From PALSA-1004 sp046715035 (lineage in GTDB: Bacteria; Pseudomonadota; Gammaproteobacteria; Burkholderiales; SG8-41), in the NCBI GenBank assembly GCA_046715035.1, contig JBKJZR010000160.1, forward strand, positions 1 to 30,503: 30,503 bases of DNA. The letters run 5' to 3'. The notes under the pieces are model-generated. The model was given only the letters and a program-made list of their open reading frames with translations. It had not been told where the DNA came from and did not search any database. The position numbers and the translations under genes are program-made. This document shows positions 24,356 to 30,503 of this stretch, in pieces (position 1 is the first letter of the stretch; each line of letters opens with the position of its first letter).

Positions 24356-24409
24356 CTATTGTAGAATAACCGTCTAGTCTCAGTCTCCCCATCTCACGAG
24401 GTCCATGCC

Positions 24410-25297
24410 ATGCCGCTTGCCGCAGAAAAAAGCGTTTCGCAATCCACTATCCGCGCAGTCCCGCTGAGCCCGCATATCGGGGCCGATATCGTGGGCGTCG
24501 ACCTCTCGCAGCCGCTCGGCGGGGCGGAGTTCAAGGCGATCTCCGATGCGTGGATGGCGCACGGCGTTCTGCGTTTCAAAGGCCAGGATCTCACCAAGGA
24601 GCAGTTGCTCGCATTCAGCAATCGCTTCGGCGAGCTCGACAAGGCGCCGATCAATATCAAGGGCGAGCCGTGGATTGCGGGCTACCCGAACCTCGCGGTG
24701 ATGTCGAACATTATCGAGGAGGGCCAGCCCGTTGGCAGCCTGGGTTACGGCGAGGCGGTTTGGCACACCGATATGTCCTACAACGAAGCGACGCCGTCGG
24801 CGGCGCTGCTTTACGGGCTTGAAGTCACGAAGACGGGTGGCGAGACCGGTTTCCTCAGCATGTATCACGCGTATGACACACTGCCGGAAGACTTGAAGGC
24901 TGCGACCGCGGGCAAGCACATCAAGCACGACGCGAGCCGCAACAGCGCGGGCGAGCAGCGTAAAGGCTACCAGCCGGTGACAGATCCGCGCGAGGCGCCC
25001 GGCGCGATTCACCCGATCGTGATTCGCCATCCCGTCACCCAGCGTCACGCGCTCTATCTCGGCCGCCGGCCGTTGAGCTATGTCGTCGGACTGCCACTGG
25101 AAGAAAGCGAGGCGCTGCTCGACCGGCTGTGGGCGCATGCCACGCGCGAAGAGTCCGCGTGGTTTCAGAAGTGGAACGTCGGGGATCTCATGATGTGGGA
25201 CAACCGCTGCGTGATGCACAAGCGCACGGCGTTCGATCCCAGCGAGCGGCGCTTCATGCTTCGGACGCAGGTCAAAGGGGTGCGCCCGTCCGCTTGA
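24410..25297 (+). CDS. TauD/TfdA-family Fe(II)/2-oxoglutarate dioxygenase
   Basis: A 295-residue dioxygenase of the taurine/2,4-D group. The iron triad is complete: H119 and D121 in WHTDMSY, distal H270 in CVMHKRTAF. R285 (FMLRTQV) is placed to bind the 2-oxoglutarate carboxylate. PHIGADIVGVDLSQPL near residue 25 is the family's N-terminal signature. It hydroxylates a substrate, often cleaving a C-S, C-O or C-N bond, with 2-oxoglutarate decarboxylated to succinate. The substrate cannot be read from sequence. GAGG lies about 7 bases ahead of the ATG. It is the first gene of a plus-strand run of six and is divergent from gntR. Confidence 0.9.
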   Translation: MPLAAEKSVSQSTIRAVPLSPHIGADIVGVDLSQPLGGAEFKAISDAWMAHGVLRFKGQDLTKEQLLAFSNRFGELDKAPINIKGEPWIAGYPNLAVMSNIIEEGQPVGSLGYGEAVWHTDMSYNEATPSAALLYGLEVTKTGGETGFLSMYHAYDTLPEDLKAATAGKHIKHDASRNSAGEQRKGYQPVTDPREAPGAIHPIVIRHPVTQRHALYLGRRPLSYVVGLPLEESEALLDRLWAHATREESAWFQKWNVGDLMMWDNRCVMHKRTAFDPSERRFMLRTQVKGVRPSA

Positions 25298-25411
25298 ATG
25301 AACGAGATTGCTGCGCACCGAGCTGCCCGAAAGCTTTGTCGTGTGACATCGGCACGGATGGGCGATCGCGATGTCGCATCGCCGGAGAAATGACGGCGAT
25401 CGGGAGAAGAC

Positions 25412-25999
25412 GTCCATCCGTCTTTGCCGGCGAAATTAGTCAAGGAGTTCATCGCGCTCGCGAAGGCGCGCCCGAACCAGATCACGTACGCTTCGAACGG
25501 CGAGGGCGGCAGCCTGCACGTGCAGATGGCTCTCTTTGCGTCGATGACGAACATCAAGCTGGTCCACGTGCCGTACAAGGGAGGCGCTCCGGTAGCGGTA
25601 TCGCTCGCATCCGGCGAGACGCAATCGTCGGTCTCGACGGTCGGGATCGTGCTCCCGCACATCAGGAGCGGCCGCTTGCGTCCGCTTGGTATGTCATCCA
25701 CCAAGCGCTCGGGCATACTGCCGAACGTTCCGACGATCGCCGAGTCGGGCGTGCCCGGCTACGATATGAACCCGTGGATCGGCGCATTTGCGCCGGTCGG
25801 TACGCCGAAGGCGATCACCGAGCGCCTGCATGTCGAGATCAACAAAGCGCTCAGGAAGCCCGAGGTCGTCAAGCAGATGGCGGATCAGGCGCTCGAGCCC
25901 TGGATCGGCACGCAGCCAGAGTGCGCGGCACAGCTGAAGACGGACTACGAGAAATTCCAGAAGATCTTCAAAATCATAGGCACGCCCTGGGCGTCATAA
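25412..25999 (+). pseudogene. Bug receptor, N-terminally truncated
   Basis: Bug homology begins abruptly at 25412 with VHPSLPAKLVKEFIALAKAR, the middle of the family sequence, and continues without interruption to the end: ITYASNGEGGSLHVQMALFA, VPYKGGAPVAVSL, VLPHIRSGRLRPLGM, PTIAESGVPGYDMNPWIGAF, ending IFKIIGTPWAS. About 130 residues are missing, including the signal peptide and the ligand loop. Without a signal peptide it could not reach the periplasm; a TTG at 25424 could start a 191-residue cytoplasmic remnant. The cut falls at the same HPSLP point where Bug proteins share near-identical sequence, which fits recombination or deletion there. It lies between the dioxygenase and the enolase-superfamily gene. 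Confidence 0.8.
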
Positions 26000-26039
26000 G
26001 GCTGCGTGTTTCAACCCCATCTCACTTGAAGAATCGACC

Positions 26040-27191
26040 ATGAAAATCACTGCCGTCAAGAGTTACTCCGTTCATCCCGGTTGGCGCAAGAATCTGATCT
26101 TCGTCAAAGTCGAAACCGATGAAGGTATCCACGGATGGGGCGAAGCGTATTCGCAGTACGATCGCGACCGCGCGGTGATGGCGCAGCTCGAAGCCCTGGG
26201 TCCTTACCTGGTCGGCCGCAGCCCGTTCGACATCAAGCACTTCACGCAATTCGCATTCGACGATTACGCGGCCCGGCGCGGCTCCGTGGAGCTTTTCTGC
26301 GCGATCAGCGGCATCGAGCAGGCGCTGTGGGACATCGTCGGCAAAGCGTGCAAGCAGCCGGTTTACAACCTGCTGGGTGGGCGCGTGCGCGACAAGATTC
26401 GCGTCTACGCGAACGGCTGGAGCTACGGCATGAAAGAGCCTGCCGATTACGCGCGAGCGGCGGAGAAGGTCGTCGCCCAGGGCTGGACCGCGCTCAAGTT
26501 CGACCCGTTGCTCGCGCCGTGGCGCACGTGGATACCGAAGGAGCACGAGGAGCGCGCGGTGCGGATCATCAAGGCGGTGCGCGACGCCGTCGGCCCCGCC
26601 GTCGACATTCTGATCGATCAGCACCGTAGGCTCGCCCCGATGCACGCGATCCGGCTCAACAAGCGGCTCGCCGAAGTCGGCCTCTACTGGATGGAGGAGC
26701 CGTGCCAGGCGGAATTTCCGGACGAGCTGGCTTACATTCGCCGCGAGATCGGCGTGCCGATCGTAATCGGGGAGGCGACGTACACCAAGACCGGCTTTCG
26801 TCAGCTCCTCGAGAAGCGCTCCGCCGATATCCTGAATCCCGACGTCGCATGCGTCGGAGGTATCCTCGAGCTCAAGGAAATCGCCGCGATGGCGGAGCCA
26901 TTCCTCGTCGCCGTATCGCCTCACAACTATAACTCCACGACCGCCGCGCTCGCATCGACGGTGCATGCCTCGGCGACAATGCCGAACTTCATCATCACCG
27001 AGTACTTCCTGCCGTTCGTCGAGTTTGGCGAAACGATCTGCCCCAATCAGCTCAAGCCGAAGAACGGCTACATCGAGCTGCCGACGGCACCGGGACTCGG
27101 CATCGATCTCGACGAGGATGCGCTGAAGCGCATACCCGCCAAACCCTATACGTTAAGAAATCTCCGACACCCCGGGGACGAAGGTCCCTGA
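26040..27191 (+). CDS. Enolase-superfamily acid-sugar dehydratase (galactonate dehydratase-like)
   Basis: A 383-residue member of the mandelate racemase/muconate lactonizing group. The capping domain is in residues 1-125 (DEGIHGWGEAY), then the (beta/alpha)7 barrel. Mg ligands are D193 (LIDQH), E219 (MEEP) and E245 (IGEATY). H195, in the D-x-H motif, and H295 (VSPHNYNS) are the acid/base pair. This set matches E. coli galactonate dehydratase (D183, H185, E209, E235, H285) with a constant offset of ten. It therefore probably dehydrates a 2,3-dihydroxy acid to a 2-keto-3-deoxy acid. Exact acid unknown. GAAGAA precedes the ATG. Start at 26040 gives the standard MKITAVKSY N-terminus. It is followed after 118 bases by a carboxyltransferase. 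Confidence 0.88.
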   Translation: MKITAVKSYSVHPGWRKNLIFVKVETDEGIHGWGEAYSQYDRDRAVMAQLEALGPYLVGRSPFDIKHFTQFAFDDYAARRGSVELFCAISGIEQALWDIVGKACKQPVYNLLGGRVRDKIRVYANGWSYGMKEPADYARAAEKVVAQGWTALKFDPLLAPWRTWIPKEHEERAVRIIKAVRDAVGPAVDILIDQHRRLAPMHAIRLNKRLAEVGLYWMEEPCQAEFPDELAYIRREIGVPIVIGEATYTKTGFRQLLEKRSADILNPDVACVGGILELKEIAAMAEPFLVAVSPHNYNSTTAALASTVHASATMPNFIITEYFLPFVEFGETICPNQLKPKNGYIELPTAPGLGIDLDEDALKRIPAKPYTLRNLRHPGDEGP

Positions 27192-27254
27192 TCCGGGGTG
27201 CTCGGCGGCGCAAACTTTCTGCGTTGATCCAAAGTCGTAGTGCGCAATCGCAGG

Positions 27255-27269
27255 TGCTGACAGTCAGCA
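27255..27269. promoter_or_regulatory. Perfect inverted repeat upstream of carboxyltransferase
   Basis: TGCTGAC-A-GTCAGCA has 7-base perfect arms about one central base. It lies 40 bases before the GTG start at 27310, in the 118-base gap after the dehydratase gene. It could be an operator or a short mRNA hairpin; there is no T-run after it, so it is not a terminator. Confidence 0.45.
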
Positions 27270-27309
27270 AAGACGAAACACCCGTTGGGCTTCACGAGAG
27301 GACATACCC

Positions 27310-28845
27310 GTGGCATTCGAAACGTTGCTGGAGGAATATCAAAACAAGACCGCGGAAGCGCTCGGCATGGGCGGCTCGGAGAAGCTTGCGAAGCGCAAAG
27401 CCGAAGGCGTGCTCAACGCCCGCGAGCGCATCGACTATCTCATCGACCAGGGCTCCTTCATCGAGTCCGGCCGCTACGCGCGCAGCAACCGGCCTGAGGT
27501 CAAGCACAAGACCCCAGCGGACGGCAAGATCGCGGGCTTCGCACGTATCGACGGCCGCGAGATAGCGCTCGTCTCGAACGACTTCACGGTGCTGGGCGCG
27601 TCCTCGGCCGTGATCAACATGAAGAAGATCAAGCACGTGAAGCAGGTGGCGGCGAAGCGCGGCATGCCGCTCGTGCTGCTCGGCGAATCGAGCGGTGCGC
27701 GGATGCCGGACCGCATGGGCGCCGCGGGTCGCGCGACCATCGCGCAGGACCCGACCGAGTACCAGCGGCTGCGCGAAACCCCGTGGGTGTCGGCGCTGCT
27801 CGGGCAGTGCTACGGCTCGTCGACGTGGTATTCGGCGATGTCGGACTTCGTGGTAATGCGCAAAGGCGCGATCATGGCGATCGCGAGCCCTAACGTGACC
27901 TCGATCGCGATCAACAGGCCGATCGGGGCCGAAGAGCTGGGGGGGTGGAAGCTGCTGACCGGGATATCGGGTCTCGCCGACATTGCGGTCGACACCGACG
28001 AGCAGGCGCTCGACGTCATCAAGAAGTTCCTGTCGTATCTGCCCAGCCATAACATGGAGGCGCCGCCCGAGCGCCCCGTGCCGGAGGGTTCCGACGAAGC
28101 GTGCAAGAGAATGCTCGAGATCGTTCCCGAGTCGCGCAACAAGGTCTACGACGTGCGCAAAGTGATCGGTGCGATCGCGGACAAGGACTCGGCCTTCGAG
28201 GTCAAAGCGCGCTACGGCAAGTCGGTCTCGACGATGCTCGCCCGGCTCGACGGCAAAAGCGTCGGCTTTATCGCCAGCAATCCGCAGTTCAAGGGTGGCG
28301 CGCTGGATGCGGATGCGTGCCAGAAAGTCACGAGCTTCATGGTGCTCTGCGACTCGTTCAACGTGCCGCTTGTCTTTCTCGTCGACGTGCCGGGTTTTCT
28401 GATCGGCCTCGAAGGCGAACTGCGCGGCATGCCGGGCAAGGTAATCAACTGGATGAACGCAATGACGCTCGTCACCGTGCCCAAGATTACCGTGATCATG
28501 CGCAAGAGCTACGGCCAGGCGTTCATCAACATGGCGGGCGGGAAAAACGCCGATGAGGTGGCGGTGTGGCCGATGGCGGACCTCGGCTTCATGGACGCGG
28601 CGGTGTCGGTGAACGTTCTCTACGGCGTGCGGCCCGAAGACGACCCGCAGCGTTTCCAGGAACTGAAGGACGAAGTCGAGCGCGACACTTCCGCGTGGGG
28701 ACTGGCCGAGTTGTATGAAGCGCAAACCGTCCTCGATCCGCGCGACACGCGCGCATACCTGATCCGTACGCTGCAGGTACACCGCCTGCGCATGAAGAAA
28801 GGCGTCGGCGAGCACCTGCTGCGCAACTGGCCGACGAGCTACTGA
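27310..28845 (+). CDS. Biotin-dependent acyl-CoA carboxyltransferase (PccB/MmdA-like)
   Basis: A 511-residue carboxyltransferase with two crotonase-like halves. The N-terminal half has KAEGVLNARERIDYLIDQGS and the first acyl-CoA loop ESSGARMPDRMG (about residues 125-136), close to the standard GGAR motif. The C-terminal half has FNVPLVFLVDVPGFLIG and the second loop near residue 402, QAFINMAGGKN. It differs from the copy at 11627 at both loops, so the two probably take different substrates. It starts at GTG with AGAGG 8 bases upstream. The family transfers CO2 between biotin and propionyl-, methylmalonyl- or longer acyl-CoA. A Bug gene and a 5S-like subunit follow on the same strand, so a transcarboxylase or decarboxylase complex is possible. 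Confidence 0.85.
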   Translation: MAFETLLEEYQNKTAEALGMGGSEKLAKRKAEGVLNARERIDYLIDQGSFIESGRYARSNRPEVKHKTPADGKIAGFARIDGREIALVSNDFTVLGASSAVINMKKIKHVKQVAAKRGMPLVLLGESSGARMPDRMGAAGRATIAQDPTEYQRLRETPWVSALLGQCYGSSTWYSAMSDFVVMRKGAIMAIASPNVTSIAINRPIGAEELGGWKLLTGISGLADIAVDTDEQALDVIKKFLSYLPSHNMEAPPERPVPEGSDEACKRMLEIVPESRNKVYDVRKVIGAIADKDSAFEVKARYGKSVSTMLARLDGKSVGFIASNPQFKGGALDADACQKVTSFMVLCDSFNVPLVFLVDVPGFLIGLEGELRGMPGKVINWMNAMTLVTVPKITVIMRKSYGQAFINMAGGKNADEVAVWPMADLGFMDAAVSVNVLYGVRPEDDPQRFQELKDEVERDTSAWGLAELYEAQTVLDPRDTRAYLIRTLQVHRLRMKKGVGEHLLRNWPTSY

Positions 28846-28964
28846 TCGGGGTGGTAAGCTTTGGAGCAGCGCGCAGGCGTCCGCCTGCAGCGAACATAAG
28901 CCTTGGCGCGTATTCCGGGACGGGTTGGATAATGCACGAGCAGCGCGCGAATAAGGAGTAGGTC

Positions 28965-29960
28965 GTGACCAGTGCAGCAAAAAGATCAGTGAGGGCGTTA
29001 CTGCTGCTGCGCGCGTTCGGTTTGGTGGCGGCAGGCATGAGTTCGGCTGTAATCGCGCAAAACTTTCCGGTGAAGCCTATCCGCTTCGTCGTGCCGTGGC
29101 CCGCGGGGGGCGTCGCCGACATTACCAGCCGTTTGGTCGCCCGCAAGCTGGGCGAAAACATGGGCCAGACCTTTGTCGTGGACAACCGCGCGGGCGCGAC
29201 CGGTATTATCGGTTGCGAGCTCGTCGCCCGCGCCGTGCCCGACGGCTATACGTTGCTGATGGGGACCACCACTACGCACGCGACCAACCCCGTCATGTTT
29301 AAAAAACTTCCCTACGATTCGATCAAGGATTTCGCGCCGATTTCTCTCGTCGCGGACGCACCATTCGTTCTGCTCGTACACCCGTCCCTGCCCGTCAAAA
29401 GCGTCAAGGAGCTGATTGCTCTCGCCAAGGCCCGACCTGGCCAGCTTACGTACGGTTCCTCCGGCACCGGCGGCTCGTCGCACCTCGGATTCGAATTGTT
29501 CAGTCAGATGGCCGGGATCAAGGCTGTTCACGTGCCCTACAAAGGATTGGCGCCAGCGACGATCGATCTCGTTGCCGGGAACATCACCATGTCGTGGGAA
29601 TCGACCGCGGCAGCCACGCCCTATATCCGGGACAAGCGGCTGCGCGCACTGGGCATCGGTTCGGCCAAGCGCTCGACACTGATGCCGGACATCCCGACGA
29701 TTTCAGAAGCCGGCCTGCAAGGATTCGAGCTGGGCTCGTGGTCCGCGATGTTCGCGCCGGCTGCGACGCCGTCTGACATTGTGCGCCGCCTGCAGCGCGA
29801 AGTGACAGTCGCGATCAATGATCCGAGCGTGCGCGAACGGCTCGGGGCGCTGGGCGCCGAGGCGGTGGGGAGCACGCCCGAGGAGCTTGCGGCCGTGCTC
29901 AAGCACGATGTCGTCAAGTGGACGAAGATCGCGCGTCAGGCCAATCTGCAACCGGAGTAG
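28965..29960 (+). CDS. Bug-family periplasmic solute receptor
   Basis: A complete 331-residue Bug receptor. It starts at GTG 28965 with AAGGAG 6 bases before. Signal peptide in residues 1-30 (VRALLLLRAFGLVAAGMSSA, cleavage after VIA). The mature start QNFPVKPIRFVVPWPAGGVA, followed by D, is the canonical ligand loop. NRAGATGIIGCELVA, PDGYTLLMG, LPYDSIKDFAPISL, VPYKGLAPATIDLVAGNI and SWSAMFAPAATP follow, ending IARQANLQPE. It lies 119 bases after a carboxyltransferase and 85 bases before the 5S-like gene, so all three are likely co-transcribed. The ligand may feed the carboxyl-transfer step. Confidence 0.9.
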   Translation: MTSAAKRSVRALLLLRAFGLVAAGMSSAVIAQNFPVKPIRFVVPWPAGGVADITSRLVARKLGENMGQTFVVDNRAGATGIIGCELVARAVPDGYTLLMGTTTTHATNPVMFKKLPYDSIKDFAPISLVADAPFVLLVHPSLPVKSVKELIALAKARPGQLTYGSSGTGGSSHLGFELFSQMAGIKAVHVPYKGLAPATIDLVAGNITMSWESTAAATPYIRDKRLRALGIGSAKRSTLMPDIPTISEAGLQGFELGSWSAMFAPAATPSDIVRRLQREVTVAINDPSVRERLGALGAEAVGSTPEELAAVLKHDVVKWTKIARQANLQPE

Positions 29961-30045
29961 ACGCTTTGCGCCCCGGCTGGCGCGTCATGGCCATTCGGTG
30001 AGTGGAAGCACGATCACCCCGGGACAGACTGAGAAACGTCAACCC

Positions 30046-30503
30046 ATGACACCCGAGAAGGCGCCACCCATGCGCGAAATCCGCTTCATGGACACCACCC
30101 TTCGCGACGGCCATCAATGTCTGTGGGCGACCCGCATGACGACGGCGATGATGCTGCCCATCGCGGAAAAGCTGGACCAGGCTGGCTTCGAGGTGATCGA
30201 TCTCATGAGCGGCGTGCAGTTCGATGTCGCCATCCGTCACTTGAAGGAAAATCCGTGGGAACGGATTCGTCTCATGCGGGAACGAGTGACGCGCACGCCG
30301 CTGCAGGCAAACCTGCGCAGCAAGAGCGTGCTCTCCTTCGGCATGTTGCCCGACGACATCAATGCGCTTTGGATCGAACAGCTGATCGCGAACGGCATAC
30401 GCAGCGTGCGCGCCTTCGATGCACTGAATGACATGGACAACATCGTGGATAGCCTGCGGCTCGTGAAGAAGCTCGGTGCGCGGGCGATTGGGGCGGTGGT
30501 GTT
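30046..30503 (+). CDS. Pyruvate/oxaloacetate carboxyltransferase (5S/OadA/PycB-like), N-terminal part
   Basis: The gene runs off the right edge after 152 residues. The HMGL-like barrel start is unmistakable: FMDTTLRDGHQCLWATRM (residues 14-31), with D16 and the catalytic-metal region, then AEKLDQAGFEVIDLMSGVQF, LQANLRSKSVLSF and RAFDALNDMDNI. These match the carboxyltransferase domain of pyruvate carboxylase, oxaloacetate decarboxylase alpha and the 5S subunit of transcarboxylase. The domain moves CO2 between biotin and a 2-oxo acid. Whether a biotin-carrier domain is attached lies outside. ATG 30046 is used; ATG 30070, with GAAGG 8 bases ahead, is as likely. Its pairing with the PccB/MmdA-like gene upstream is noted as a finding. 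Confidence 0.85.
   Translation, partial: MTPEKAPPMREIRFMDTTLRDGHQCLWATRMTTAMMLPIAEKLDQAGFEVIDLMSGVQFDVAIRHLKENPWERIRLMRERVTRTPLQANLRSKSVLSFGMLPDDINALWIEQLIANGIRSVRAFDALNDMDNIVDSLRLVKKLGARAIGAVV

Noticed and set aside
27292..28980. 562-codon open frame on the minus strand
   Set aside because: It lies antisense to a clear carboxyltransferase, is rich in Arg/His/Val typical of a GC-rich complement, and has no family motif.
1..30503. CRISPR arrays, tRNA or rRNA genes, phage genes, toxin-antitoxin pairs
   Set aside because: No regularly spaced repeats, no cloverleaf-like segments, and no matching proteins were found on reading both strands.

Overview
The window reads as chromosomal DNA of a betaproteobacterium of the Burkholderiales type. 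Codon use is GC-rich throughout. There is an anaerobic-type HemN, a perfect FNR/ANR-type site, and above all a dense family of periplasmic Bug/TctC solute receptors, which are hugely expanded in Bordetella, Achromobacter, Variovorax and their relatives. No rRNA, tRNA, phage, plasmid or CRISPR feature was seen. The only insertion-sequence trace is a short decayed integrase remnant.

Layout. 1-1155: the end of hemN, then a hemerythrin-domain protein with an FNR-type box in front. 1151-3300: a scrap of transposase, one Bug receptor with an apparent ATT start, and two Bug fragments. 3453-6722: a plus-strand run of a divergent TctC-like receptor, an SDR oxidoreductase, a Bug fragment and a second SDR. 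6815-9971 (minus): a SucC-like/SucD-like acyl-CoA synthetase pair followed by a frameshifted Bug gene. 10404-13735 (plus): a Bug receptor, a biotin-dependent carboxyltransferase and a Bug gene with an internal deletion. 13838-20126 (minus): an Icd-like dehydrogenase, a second SucC/SucD-like pair, a Bug receptor, an amidohydrolase-2 protein and an alpha/beta hydrolase. 20608-23292 (plus): an AcnA-like hydratase, divergent from the icd-like gene. 23611-30503: a GntR regulator divergent from an Fe(II)/2-oxoglutarate dioxygenase, a truncated Bug gene, a galactonate-dehydratase-like enolase-superfamily enzyme, a second carboxyltransferase, a Bug receptor, and the start of a pyruvate/oxaloacetate (5S-like) carboxyltransferase cut by the window end.

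How it may work together (inference). After hemN and the hemerythrin gene, the window looks like a catabolic island for organic acids. Bug receptors would capture carboxylates for tripartite transporters whose membrane subunits are not encoded here. Paralogues of three TCA-cycle steps (aconitase, isocitrate dehydrogenase, succinyl-CoA synthetase) lie side by side. All carry substitutions at positions that are catalytic or substrate-binding in the housekeeping enzymes, so a TCA-like route for a non-standard acid is plausible. Two carboxyltransferases and a 5S-like subunit add a CoA-ester carboxylation or transcarboxylation capacity. SDRs, a dioxygenase and two hydrolase-fold proteins would do the peripheral chemistry.

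The most striking structural feature is eleven Bug loci in 30.5 kb, of which five look complete and six are broken in different ways (frameshift, internal deletion, N- or C-terminal truncation). The region appears to be a site of repeated gain, recombination and loss of receptors next to enzyme modules.
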